Assembly (NCBI GenBank): GCA_018378255.1 | Contig: JAGZXV010000001.1 | Span: forward strand, 62,001-126,000 | Direction: 5' to 3' | From: Clostridiaceae bacterium | Lineage (GTDB): Bacteria > Bacillota > Clostridia > Lachnospirales > Lachnospiraceae | Length of the DNA: 64,000 nt | In this document: positions 49,998 through 57,983 of the stretch, piece by piece | Position numbering within the stretch: position 1 is the first letter of the stretch | How the letters are laid out: each line of letters starts with the position of its first letter | Notes under the pieces: generated by a model | Databases searched by the model: none | The model's input: only the letters and a program-made list of their open reading frames with translations | Told to the model about the DNA's origin: nothing | Translations under genes and position numbers: made by a program

Positions 49998-50285
49998 ATG
50001 GAAGGCGATTACAACAACGTACAGCAGCCAGGATACCAGGCACCACCAGCTTATACTGATCCTAATAAGGAAGTTATGACCATGGGACAGTGGCTTATCA
50101 CAACCCTCATCATGGCTATCCCATGTGTAGGCTTCATCATGACACTGGTGTGGGCATTTGGCAACGGCAATGAGAACCGTAAGAATTTCTGTCGTGCATC
50201 CTTAATCTGGATGGTTATTGGTATTGTACTGTTAGTTATATTTTATGGTTCCATCTTCGCTATGATAGCGGCGTCAGGATATTAA
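49998..50285 (+). CDS. Small two-helix membrane protein of unknown function
   Basis: 95 residues. A Pro/Tyr/Gln-rich soluble start (NNVQQPGYQAPPAYTDPNKE) and two membrane segments (LITTLIMAIPCVGFIMTLVW and LIWMVIGIVLLVIFYGSIFA) joined by a basic loop with NGNENRKNF. Resembles many uncharacterised Clostridial membrane proteins. Strong TTAGGAGG before ATG; own promoter and terminator. Confidence 0.8.
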   Translation: MEGDYNNVQQPGYQAPPAYTDPNKEVMTMGQWLITTLIMAIPCVGFIMTLVWAFGNGNENRKNFCRASLIWMVIGIVLLVIFYGSIFAMIAASGY

Positions 50286-50300
50286 TTAAAACATAGAAAA

Positions 50301-50347
50301 GGCGGTATGGGCTGATGTGAAAACATCCGGCGCATACCGTCTTTTTT
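50301..50347. terminator. Bidirectional terminator
   Basis: GGCGGTATGGGCTGATG pairs imperfectly with CATCCGGCGCATACCGTC around a TGAAAA loop; TTTTTT follows on the plus strand and TTTTC on the minus strand, serving both convergent genes. Confidence 0.85.
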
Positions 50348-50384
50348 GATTCCATGGGAAATTTTCCTTATGGAATCCCCTTGT

Positions 50385-51116
50385 CTACATCCATCCGCCG
50401 TCCAGTCCGATTACCTGTCCGGTCAGATAAGAATCTTTATACCCCAGATGGTAAACCAGGTCGGCCACTTCTTCGGCCCGGCCAAGTCTTCCGGTAGGGA
50501 TTTCCTCTATGAGAGATATCAGTTCGTCTTCCTCCAAAAACTGATTCATCTCTGTATCAATGGCTCCGCAGGCGACTGCATTCACCTGTATGTTGCTGGG
50601 GGCCAGCTCCTTTGCCAGGGCCTTGGTAAATGCATTGATCCCGCCTTTTGTGGCAGAATACGCCACTTCACAGGAGGCCCCTACATTGCCCCAAACAGAC
50701 GAAATATTGATGATCTTTCCCCGTTTCTGCGCGATCATTCCCGGTATAGCCAGTTTGCTGCAGTTGAAAACAGAGGTCAGGTTGGTATGGATCACCCGGT
50801 CCCAGTCAGCGGAGGTCATGTCCTGCAGAAGTCCGATATAAGAGATTCCCGCATTATTAACGAGGACATCGATGGTTCCAAACTGCTTCTTCGCTTTGTC
50901 AAACAGAAGCTCACACTGGGACATATCCCCCATATCGCCGAGAAATGCCAGACAGGATGCCTGATAGGATTCAACCTCCTTTTTTGTCTGAAGCAGACGT
51001 TCTTCACTGCGCACGCAGTTAATTACGAGATCATACCCTTTTTTGGCGAACTTCACTGCGATCGCTTTGCCGATGCCTCTGGATGCGCCGGTCACTAAAA
51101 CTGTTTTTCTAGCCAT
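50385..51116 (-). CDS. SDR-family oxidoreductase, likely EF-P 5-aminopentanone reductase (YmfI-like)
   Basis: 243 residues. NADP-binding TGASRGIGKAIAVKFAKKG, NNAG, catalytic Ser in IINISSVWGNVGASCEVAYS and Tyr-x3-Lys in AYSATKGG, end ITGQ-like YLTGQVIGLDGGW. The 'SSVWG..GASCEV.YS' block is the pattern of Bacillus YmfI, which reduces the 5-aminopentanone on elongation factor P, rather than of FabG proper. ATG 51116 is chosen because GGGGTGA stands 5 nt upstream; the frame extends to 51164 without a ribosome binding site. No efp gene is in the window. FabG-type reductase remains possible. Confidence 0.85.
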   Translation of the reverse strand: MARKTVLVTGASRGIGKAIAVKFAKKGYDLVINCVRSEERLLQTKKEVESYQASCLAFLGDMGDMSQCELLFDKAKKQFGTIDVLVNNAGISYIGLLQDMTSADWDRVIHTNLTSVFNCSKLAIPGMIAQKRGKIINISSVWGNVGASCEVAYSATKGGINAFTKALAKELAPSNIQVNAVACGAIDTEMNQFLEEDELISLIEEIPTGRLGRAEEVADLVYHLGYKDSYLTGQVIGLDGGWM

Positions 51117-51227
51117 ATAATCACCCCTTTGCCAATAGGCGTTTTTTTGAAAATCATACTTCAATATAATGATATCAAAGTTTCAGAAAGGTGTAAATAA
51201 TAATAAAGCAACAGTTTATACGGTGGG

Positions 51228-51329
51228 AAAATTGATAAATAAAACAGCGCCAGGTTCGTTTGTAACCTGCTTTTTTATCAATTTTTACGTCAGATGGATA
51301 TCTGATGTTTTTTGACCGTTTTTTCGGTC
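51228..51329 (+). ncRNA. Cluster of nested hairpins upstream of trxB
   Basis: AAAATTGATAAA (51228-51239) pairs with TTTATCAATTTT (51274-51285) around an inner terminator-like hairpin CAGGTT/AACCTG (51251-51269) followed by CTTTTTT. Next come TCAGAT/ATCTGA (51291-51306) and GACCG-TTTTTT-CGGTC (51314-51329). The cluster lies between divergent genes, upstream of the trxB promoter, so it may be a small independent RNA or a transcription barrier. Confidence 0.5.
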
Positions 51330-51389
51330 AAGAGGATGAGCCGTCTGAAGTGTTACATAATAAAAAATTACAAAGAGGTTACCTTTATA

Positions 51390-51419
51390 TTGAATATTTA
51401 TGTCAAGCTGTGTTATACT
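51390..51419 (+). promoter_or_regulatory. Promoter of trxB
   Basis: TTGAAT (51390-51395), 18-bp spacer, TATACT (51414-51419), 46 bp before ATG. Confidence 0.75.
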
Positions 51420-51465
51420 GTATAAGTAAAAGTGGCAGCATAACTCTTGAGATGAGGTTTAGAGA

Positions 51466-52383
51466 ATGGACAAAATTTTTGATTTGATAATTATTGGTTC
51501 CGGCCCGGCCGGATTAGCTGCGGCAGTATATGCCCAGAGAGCGAAATTAGATACCATTACGATAGAGAAAAGCATGGTGAGCGGAGGTCAGGTTCTCACC
51601 ACTTATGAAGTTGATAATTACCCGGGTTATCCGGGAATCTCAGGTTACGATTTAGGGACCAAGTTCCGTGAACATGCGGACAAACTGGGCGCAGTTTTCA
51701 CGGAAGATGAAGTGGAGCGGATCGAACTGGAAGATGGTATTAAGACCGTGGTCTGTGCCGGTGATACCTACCGGGCGAAAGCGGTTATCATCGCTACAGG
51801 CGCCAACCACAGAAAACTTGGAGTGCCGGGAGAAGAGGAACTGGCCGGTATGGGAGTTTCCTACTGTGCAACCTGTGACGGGGCATTTTTTAGAAAAAAA
51901 GTTACCGCTGTAGTGGGCGGAGGAGATGTGGCTCTGGAGGATGCGGTTTTCCTGGCCAGATTATGCGAAAAAGTTTATTTAATCCATAGAAGAGATGAGT
52001 TCAGAGGAGCTAAAAGCCTTCAGGAGAAGGTTAAATCCCTTCCCAATATAGAAGTGATCTGGGATACCGTTGTGGAAAAGATCAACGGCACCGATAAAGT
52101 AGAATCCATTTCACTGCTCAATAAGAAAACCAATGAACAGTCTGAACTGGAGGTTCAGGGTGTATTTATTGCTGTTGGCATCACACCTGTGACGGATGTG
52201 TTCAGCGGACTGGTTGAGATGGATCATGGATATATCAAGGCGTCTGAAGACGGGCGTACATCTGTAGACGGCATTTTCGCTGCGGGAGATGTGAGGACAA
52301 AACCACTGAGACAGATCGTAACAGCCGTATCGGATGGTGCCAATGCCATTACGAGCGTGGAGCGATATCTGACAGAAGCATAA
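51466..52383 (+). CDS. trxB: Thioredoxin-disulfide reductase
   Basis: 305 residues. FAD-binding IIGSGPAGLAAAVYAQRA, redox Cys pair CATCDGAFF around residue 134, NADP-binding VVGGGDVALEDAVFLA and the C-terminal FAD motif DGIFAAGDVRTKPLRQIVTA. It keeps thioredoxin reduced using NADPH. RBS GAGATGAGG upstream; the next gene starts 17 bp downstream and is probably cotranscribed. Confidence 0.96.
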   Translation: MDKIFDLIIIGSGPAGLAAAVYAQRAKLDTITIEKSMVSGGQVLTTYEVDNYPGYPGISGYDLGTKFREHADKLGAVFTEDEVERIELEDGIKTVVCAGDTYRAKAVIIATGANHRKLGVPGEEELAGMGVSYCATCDGAFFRKKVTAVVGGGDVALEDAVFLARLCEKVYLIHRRDEFRGAKSLQEKVKSLPNIEVIWDTVVEKINGTDKVESISLLNKKTNEQSELEVQGVFIAVGITPVTDVFSGLVEMDHGYIKASEDGRTSVDGIFAAGDVRTKPLRQIVTAVSDGANAITSVERYLTEA

Positions 52384-52399
52384 GGGAGGCAGTGTTCAG

Positions 52400-53872
52400 A
52401 TGAAGAAGATGATGAAGGTACTGATAGCCGGCTGCTTCTGCACCACGTTTTTAGGCAGCATGACTGCATTTGGAGCCATGAACTTAGAGACAGAATCACC
52501 GGTTGCAGGAGGAGCGGTAGCATTAAACAATTACTTTGCCGGCAGCAGGAACCCGGAGGAGGATTTGGTTAAGACGGTTACAGCTACAACGAAACAGCTG
52601 GCTTCTGCTGGAACGGCGTCTGGTTCCCAAAAGACCGCTCAGAGGAATGTCCCTCAGGTTACGGCGGCTCGTTCGGAATATGAGAATGTAGCCATTTCCC
52701 AGGTCAGCGAATATGTAAATGTAAGAAGCCAGCCCAATACCACAAGTGATGTGGTGGGTAAGATTTATAATAACTGCGCGGCCACAATACAGGCATCTGT
52801 TAACGGCGAAGGCGGTGAATGGTATCAGATACAGTCGGGAAGTGTAAACGGCTATATTAAGGCCCAGTATTTTATAACCGGTTCCCAGGCGGAAGCGAAG
52901 GCTAAAAGCATAGGCAGAGAGTATGCGACTGTAGTTGGAACGCCTACACTCAGACTGAGGGAAAGCCCGGACTTAAACAGCAAGACTTTGACCCTTCTGG
53001 CAGAAGGCGCCAATTATGTAGTGGTAGAAGAGACTGGCGATTTTATAAAGCTGGCGGTGGATTCTGATCTGGAAGGCTATGTATTTAAAGATTACATAAA
53101 GACTAATGTAGAATTTGATAAAGCTGTTTCGCTGGCGGAAGAAGAAGCTAAAGTAGCGGAAGAAGCGAAGCGTAAAAAAGAAGCTGATGACGCCATAAGA
53201 CAACTGGAAGAGGCCAAAAAGCAAGAAAGCAAGAAGCAGTCGGAAGCTTTGAAAGAAACTACGGCAGCGCCTAAGACGACGGCGGCAGAGACTGAGAAGC
53301 CTAAGGAGACAACCACCGCATCGTCCACAATTCCGGCCAACCCGGCGGGAAACGGCGATTCGCCAACAGCCAATGCGCCTACAACAGAAGCTGTGAAGAC
53401 GACCGTGGCAGCGCCTGAAACGACGACTGCAGCGCCAAAGGAAACTACCCAGTCCAAAGGACCGTCCGGTCCTGGAAGTGATCCTTCCGGTACTTCATCG
53501 GAAGTGACTACGGCGACCCGTAATGCGATTGTGGCTTATGCAAAGCAGTTTTTAGGCAATCCTTATGTTTATGGAGGAACCAGTTTAACAAACGGTGCGG
53601 ACTGTTCCGGCTTTACGATGCAGGTTTATGCTCATTTTGGCATCTCGACGGGCAGAAGTTCCCGTGACCAGGCGGCAAAGGGAAGAGAAATTTCCGTATC
53701 CGCTGTACAGCCGGGGGATCTGCTGTTTTATGCCAGCGGTAATTATATCAACCATGTAGCTATGTATATAGGAGGAGGACAGGTTATCCATGCCAGCACT
53801 CCGACAACAGGTATTACGTTAGCTCCATCGAATTACAGGACACCGTGTAAGGCTGTTACGTTTTTGGATTAG
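52400..53872 (+). CDS. Secreted double-SH3b NlpC/P60 peptidoglycan hydrolase
   Basis: 490 residues. Signal peptide (VLIAGCFCTTFLGSMTAFGA), first SH3b domain (VSEYVNVRSQPNTTSDVVGK, about 95-155), second SH3b (TLRLRESPDLNSKTLTLLAE, about 175-235), a charged Lys/Glu helix (VAEEAKRKKEADDAIRQL), a Thr/Ala/Pro linker of about 90 residues, and a C-terminal NlpC/P60 domain with catalytic ADCSGFTMQVY and INHVAMYIG. Same domain type as 13753 but with a long wall-spanning linker. RBS GGGAGG. Cuts peptidoglycan stem peptides, likely in cell separation. Confidence 0.93.
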   Translation: MKKMMKVLIAGCFCTTFLGSMTAFGAMNLETESPVAGGAVALNNYFAGSRNPEEDLVKTVTATTKQLASAGTASGSQKTAQRNVPQVTAARSEYENVAISQVSEYVNVRSQPNTTSDVVGKIYNNCAATIQASVNGEGGEWYQIQSGSVNGYIKAQYFITGSQAEAKAKSIGREYATVVGTPTLRLRESPDLNSKTLTLLAEGANYVVVEETGDFIKLAVDSDLEGYVFKDYIKTNVEFDKAVSLAEEEAKVAEEAKRKKEADDAIRQLEEAKKQESKKQSEALKETTAAPKTTAAETEKPKETTTASSTIPANPAGNGDSPTANAPTTEAVKTTVAAPETTTAAPKETTQSKGPSGPGSDPSGTSSEVTTATRNAIVAYAKQFLGNPYVYGGTSLTNGADCSGFTMQVYAHFGISTGRSSRDQAAKGREISVSAVQPGDLLFYASGNYINHVAMYIGGGQVIHASTPTTGITLAPSNYRTPCKAVTFLD

Positions 53873-53906
53873 CAAGATATTTTTTGAAAATTTTATTAGA
53901 GAATTT

Positions 53907-53960
53907 GCGTTGCGGACGCCGTGAATCCCCGGAAAGGGGATCCGGCGTCCGTAATGCGTT
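53907..53960 (+). terminator. Long hairpin terminator of the NlpC/P60 gene
   Basis: GCGTTGCGGACGCCG (53907-53921) pairs with CGGCGTCCGTAATGC (53943-53957) with two wobbles; an inner ATCCCC/GGGGAT stem is capped by GGAAA. GTTTTC follows. Confidence 0.75.
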
Positions 53961-53986
53961 TTCAGGCCCCATAGATTTAAAGTAAA

Positions 53987-54017
53987 ACGTGAAGGGATTT
54001 TCAGAAATGGCTTGAGG
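53987..54017. repeat. Palindromic repeat, copy 4 (degenerate)
   Basis: ACGTGAAGG-GATTTTC-AGAAAT-GGCTTGAGGT: the left arm matches the family, but the right arm has several substitutions so pairing is weak. The flank TTTAAAGTAAA is identical to that of copy 5. Confidence 0.75.
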
Positions 54018-54028
54018 TTTTAAAGTAA

Positions 54029-54062
54029 AACGTGAAGGCATTTTCCAAAATGCCTTCACGTT
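54029..54062. repeat. Palindromic repeat, copy 5
   Basis: AACGTGAAGGCATTTT, CC, AAAATGCCTTCACGTT: a 16-bp perfect stem. It sits directly after copy 4 between the convergent NlpC/P60 and hpf genes. Confidence 0.9.
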
Positions 54063-54091
54063 CTATATAAAACACGTTCCGCATAAATCAA

Positions 54092-54118
54092 GAAAAATGA
54101 GCGCCGGTCATCCGGCGC
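54092..54118 (-). terminator. Terminator of hpf (minus strand)
   Basis: On the minus strand GCGCCGG-ATGA-CCGGCGC is followed by TCATTTTTCTT. Confidence 0.85.
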
Positions 54119-54137
54119 CCATATTATTATCCCATTA

Positions 54138-54665
54138 TTAAAATTCAGGTTCAATCAACCCATAAGTGTTGCCTTTTCTCTTATACACAACATTAACTTC
54201 ATCCGTATCCGCATTTAAAAATACATAGAAGTTATGTCCAAGAAGTTCCATCTGAATACAAGCTTCTTCCGCATCCATAGGCTTAATACCGAACCGTTTT
54301 GTTTTAACGATCTGGATCTCTTCCTCGCCTTCGCTTTCTTCATCGATAAACGCCTGGGAGAATGAAAGGGCGGCCTGTTTTTTGTCGATTAGTTTCTTCT
54401 TATATTTTACAATCTGGCGTTCAATGATTTCTTCTACCAGATCAATTGATACATACATGTCGCTGCTGGATTCCTCGGCACGGATAATGTTGCCTTTCAT
54501 AGGAATCGTAACTTCAATCGTCTGCCTTCCTTTCTGTACACTGAGTGTAACAATTACTTCCGTATCAGGAGTAAAATAGCGTTCAAGCTTGCCAATCTTG
54601 TCCTGAACTGCATCTCGTAAACCCGGGGTCACCTCTATATTTCTTCCTGTAATGATAAAACGCAT
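54138..54665 (-). CDS. hpf: Ribosome hibernation-promoting factor, long form
   Basis: 175 residues. N-terminal YfiA/HPF domain (RFIITGRNIEVTPGLRDAVQ, KLERYF, YVSIDLVEEIIERQIVKYKK), an acidic linker (DEESEGEEEIQIVKTKRF) and the C-terminal dimerisation domain (KPMDAEEACIQMELLGHNFY, NVVYKRKGNTYGLIEP). The long form drives 100S ribosome dimers in stationary phase. RBS AAGGAGCTGATG on the coding strand. Promoter on the minus strand at 54727-54699. Confidence 0.97.
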   Translation of the reverse strand: MRFIITGRNIEVTPGLRDAVQDKIGKLERYFTPDTEVIVTLSVQKGRQTIEVTIPMKGNIIRAEESSSDMYVSIDLVEEIIERQIVKYKKKLIDKKQAALSFSQAFIDEESEGEEEIQIVKTKRFGIKPMDAEEACIQMELLGHNFYVFLNADTDEVNVVYKRKGNTYGLIEPEF

Positions 54666-54698
54666 ATGTCATCAGCTCCTTCTTCTTGAGATGTATTT

Positions 54699-54727
54699 AG
54701 TATACCATATGAAGTACAAAAACTCAA
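54699..54727 (-). promoter_or_regulatory. Promoter of hpf
   Basis: Read on the minus strand: TTGAGT (54727-54722), 17-bp spacer, TATACT (54704-54699), about 33 bp before ATG. Confidence 0.75.
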
Positions 54728-54923
54728 TCAAAACTAATTAATTGTTAAGACAATTAATCTTAAAAAAAACTAAATTTAATCTACTTTCCTTAATGCTAGT
54801 TTGGAGCAAAAGTCAAGGAAAAATACTGTTTTTTTTGTCGAACATTGTAAATTCATGACAAATACACAAAATTTCCTTTTTTTTATTTTTGTTGTCGATG
54901 TAAGTTATATTTTGCAGTAAAAT

Positions 54924-55038
54924 TGTGGATAATGTGGATAAGTTGGTGTATAAGTACTTTTTCCCATAAAATTGGCGTTTGTGGGTGGGGATAAAAATGG
55001 GGGAATTGTGCACAGGAAATTGTGGATAGTGTGGATAA
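54924..55038. promoter_or_regulatory. Two tandem pairs of DnaA-box-like sequences
   Basis: TGTGGATAA (reverse complement of the consensus DnaA box TTATCCACA) occurs at 54924-54932, 54933-54941 and 55030-55038; TGTGGATAG (8 of 9) at 55021-55029. Boxes are directly abutted within each pair, all in the same orientation, with the pairs 97 bp apart (start to start). Confidence 0.7.
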
Positions 55039-55152
55039 GTAAAAAATCGAACATAGATTTTGTGCAATTTGCTAGGTTAACCATAATAGGTGCAGAAGGA
55101 AGGGGGATTATGACGGAGAAAGTGAATTTTTTGTTAATTAAAAGAGAAAACG

Positions 55153-55181
55153 TTGAATAAAACAGAGGTTGGTGATACAAT
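55153..55181 (+). promoter_or_regulatory. Promoter of secA
   Basis: TTGAAT (55153-55158), 17-bp spacer, TACAAT (55176-55181), 45 bp before ATG. Confidence 0.75.
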
Positions 55182-55226
55182 ATATAAGATTGTACCATTA
55201 TAGCGTTAGTTAGGAGAATAGAGAAA

Positions 55227-57806
55227 ATGAATCTCATTGAGAAAGTATTTGGCACTCATAGTGAAAGAGAATTAAAGCTGATTAATCCTATTATAGATAA
55301 GATTGAAGCATATCGGCCTGAGATGGTTGAACTTTCAGATGAAGAGTTAAAAGATAAAACAAGAATATTCAAAGAGCGCCTGGCGGCGGGAGAAACGCTT
55401 GATGATATTTTACCAGAGGCATTTGCAGTGGTTCGGGAAGCTGCAAGAAGAACTCTGAATATGGAACATTACCGGGTGCAGCTGATCGGCGGCGTGGTTC
55501 TTCATCAGGGGCGTATCGCCGAGATGAGAACCGGTGAAGGTAAGACGCTTGTATCCACTGCACCGGCTTATTTAAATGCTTTAACCGGCAAAGGCGTTCA
55601 CATCGTTACAGTCAATGACTACCTGGCAAAACGTGATGCTGAGTGGATGGGACGTGTGCATGAATTTTTAGGTCTTACTGTGGGTGTGGTGCTTAACTCC
55701 ATGACTTCTGATGAGAGAAGAGCGGCATATGCCTGCGATATCACCTATGTTACCAATAATGAATTGGGATTTGACTATCTGAGAGACAACATGGCAATTT
55801 ACAAGGAACAGATGGTTCTTCGTGAACTGGATTATGCCATCATCGATGAGGTCGACTCCGTTTTGATCGATGAAGCCAGAACACCGCTTATTATTTCAGG
55901 ACAGAGCGGCAAGTCTACAAAACTCTATGAGGTCTGCGATATCCTTGCCCGTCAGCTGGAAAAGGGAGAAGCTTCCGGCGAATTTACCAAGATGAATGCC
56001 ATCATGGGTGAAGATATTGAAGAGACCGGAGACTTTATTGTCAATGAAAAGGACAAGGTTGTAAACCTGACGGAAGAGGGAGTTAAAAAGGTTGAGAACT
56101 TCTTCCATATTGAAAACCTGGCTGATCCGGAGAATCTGGAGATCCAGCACAATGTTATTTTGGCTCTCCGCGCTAACAACCTGATGTTCCGTGATAAGGA
56201 TTATGTGGTAAAAGACGACGAAGTGCTGATCGTTGATGAGTTTACAGGCCGTATTATGCCAGGCCGCCGTTATTCCGATGGTCTTCATCAGGCGATTGAA
56301 GCAAAAGAGCATGTGAACGTGCGCCGTGAAAGCAAGACGCTGGCCACCATCACATTCCAGAACTTCTTTAATAAATTCCGCAAGAAAGCAGGTATGACAG
56401 GTACTGCTTTAACAGAAGAAAAGGAATTCCGTAATACTTACGGTATGGATGCAATTTCCATTCCGACCAATAAGCCGATTGCGCGTATCGACCATGAGGA
56501 CGCTGTTTATAAGACCAAGAAAGAGAAGTTTAAAGCAGTTGTGGACGAAGTGGAAGCTTCCTATGAGAAGGGACAGCCGGTACTGGTTGGTACGATCACC
56601 ATTGAAACTTCCGAGATGCTCAGCGGCATGCTGAAAAAACGGGGAATTCCTCATAAAGTGCTGAATGCCAAGTTCCATGAACTGGAGGCTGAGATCGTAG
56701 CGGATGCAGGTGTTCATAAAGCGGTGACCATCGCTACCAATATGGCCGGACGTGGTACTGATATCAAGCTGGATGAAGAAGCCAGAGCCATTGGAGGATT
56801 GAAGATCATTGGTACGGAACGTCATGAATCCAGACGTATCGATAACCAGCTCCGCGGACGTTCCGGACGTCAGGGAGATCCTGGTGAATCCAGATTCTAT
56901 ATCTCTTTGGAAGATGATCTGATGCGTTTATTCGGTTCCGAGCGTCTGATGAGCATGTTCAGCGCATTAGGTGTGCCGGAAGGCGAGCAGATCGAGCATA
57001 AGATGCTTTCCAACGCCATTGAAAAAGCCCAGATGAAGATTGAGAGCAACAACTACGGTATCCGTGAGAACCTTCTGAAATACGATGAAGTTATGAATGA
57101 ACAGCGTGAGATCATCTATGCCGAGAGACGTAAGGTCTTAGACGGCGAGAACATGAGAGATCTGATTCTCAAGATGGTAACGGATATTGTCGAGAATTCT
57201 GTGGATCTGTCCATTTCAGACGAACAGACACCGGATGCCTGGGATCTGGCTGAGCTGAATACGCTGCTTCTTCCTGTAATTCCGTTAAAACCGGTTTCTC
57301 TGGATGAGGAACAGAAAAAGCATATGAAGAAGGATGAACTGAAGCATATGCTGAAAGAGGAAGCGATTAAGCTTTACGAAGTTAAAGAAGCGGAGTTCCC
57401 GGAAGCAGAGCAGATTCGTGAAATTGAGCGCGTGATTCTTTTGAAAGTGATCGATAATAAGTGGATGTCCCATATCGATGATATGGAGCAGCTGAGACAG
57501 GGAATCGGCCTTCAGGCATACGGGCAGAGAGATCCGCTTGTAGAGTATAAGATGAGCGGTTATGAGATGTTTGACGCCATGACGGCTGCTATTTGCGAAG
57601 ATACGGTCAGAATCCTGTTCCATATCCGCGTAGAGCAGAAGGTGGAGAGAGAACCGGCTGCTAAGGTAACTGGCACGAATAAGGACAACAGCGTTGCCAA
57701 TGCGCCTAAGAAGCGGGATGAGCAGAAGGTTTATCCTAACGACCCATGTCCATGTGGCAGCGGTAAGAAGTATAAACAGTGCTGCGGACGTAAACCATTG
57801 AATTAA
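55227..57806 (+). CDS. secA: Preprotein translocase ATPase SecA
   Basis: 859 residues. Walker A MRTGEGKTLVSTAPAYLNAL near residue 100, Walker B region YAIIDEVDSVLIDEARTPLI, preprotein-crosslinking domain, second nucleotide domain TNMAGRGTDIKL and LRGRSGRQGDPGESRFYISL, and a C-terminal zinc (SEC-C) tail CPCGSGKKYKQCCGR for SecB/ribosome contact. It drives proteins through SecYEG. AGGAGAATAG before ATG 55227. Possibly influenced by DnaA boxes 200-300 bp upstream. Confidence 0.98.
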   Translation: MNLIEKVFGTHSERELKLINPIIDKIEAYRPEMVELSDEELKDKTRIFKERLAAGETLDDILPEAFAVVREAARRTLNMEHYRVQLIGGVVLHQGRIAEMRTGEGKTLVSTAPAYLNALTGKGVHIVTVNDYLAKRDAEWMGRVHEFLGLTVGVVLNSMTSDERRAAYACDITYVTNNELGFDYLRDNMAIYKEQMVLRELDYAIIDEVDSVLIDEARTPLIISGQSGKSTKLYEVCDILARQLEKGEASGEFTKMNAIMGEDIEETGDFIVNEKDKVVNLTEEGVKKVENFFHIENLADPENLEIQHNVILALRANNLMFRDKDYVVKDDEVLIVDEFTGRIMPGRRYSDGLHQAIEAKEHVNVRRESKTLATITFQNFFNKFRKKAGMTGTALTEEKEFRNTYGMDAISIPTNKPIARIDHEDAVYKTKKEKFKAVVDEVEASYEKGQPVLVGTITIETSEMLSGMLKKRGIPHKVLNAKFHELEAEIVADAGVHKAVTIATNMAGRGTDIKLDEEARAIGGLKIIGTERHESRRIDNQLRGRSGRQGDPGESRFYISLEDDLMRLFGSERLMSMFSALGVPEGEQIEHKMLSNAIEKAQMKIESNNYGIRENLLKYDEVMNEQREIIYAERRKVLDGENMRDLILKMVTDIVENSVDLSISDEQTPDAWDLAELNTLLLPVIPLKPVSLDEEQKKHMKKDELKHMLKEEAIKLYEVKEAEFPEAEQIREIERVILLKVIDNKWMSHIDDMEQLRQGIGLQAYGQRDPLVEYKMSGYEMFDAMTAAICEDTVRILFHIRVEQKVEREPAAKVTGTNKDNSVANAPKKRDEQKVYPNDPCPCGSGKKYKQCCGRKPLN

Positions 57807-57810
57807 TAAT

Positions 57811-57846
57811 AAAAGAACCGGGCTTGGGTCTGGTTCTTTTTCTTTT
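57811..57846 (+). terminator. Terminator of secA
   Basis: AAAAGAACC (57811-57819) pairs with GGTTCTTTT (57832-57840), with weaker inner pairing, followed by TCTTTT. Confidence 0.85.
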
Positions 57847-57896
57847 GGCGTCTGTGGGCAAAAACCGGGATATGCGGAAACCGTGAAGTCTTGGGG

Positions 57897-57926
57897 TTGA
57901 CAAGCTTTACCGGAATTGTGTATGAT
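57897..57926 (+). promoter_or_regulatory. Promoter of prfB
   Basis: TTGACA (57897-57902), 18-bp spacer, TATGAT (57921-57926). Confidence 0.7.
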
Positions 57927-57983
57927 TAGACGTACTATAATAATGTCAAAACAAAGGGTTTGGCAGTGAAAGAAGGTGACACA

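Larger units (their letters stand above)
54666..55226. other. AT-rich regulatory region between hpf and secA with DnaA-box pairs
   Basis: 561 bp without credible genes; short frames on the minus strand are products of AT-rich sequence. Contents: the hpf promoter (54699-54727, minus), long A/T runs, two tandem pairs of DnaA-box-like 9-mers (54924-54941 and 55021-55038), and the secA promoter (55153-55181). Confidence 0.75.

Noticed and set aside
50346..51098. Long plus-strand frame of 250 codons
   Set aside because: Antisense to a clear SDR gene with full motifs; no homology seen in its translation.
54924..55038. Chromosomal replication origin
   Set aside because: DnaA boxes are present, but dnaA, dnaN, rpmH, recF or gyrB are absent nearby and only four boxes occur; kept as a finding rather than called oriC.
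54813..55255. Minus-strand frames upstream of secA
   Set aside because: Products of AT-rich DNA with repeated low-complexity residues; no ribosome binding sites.
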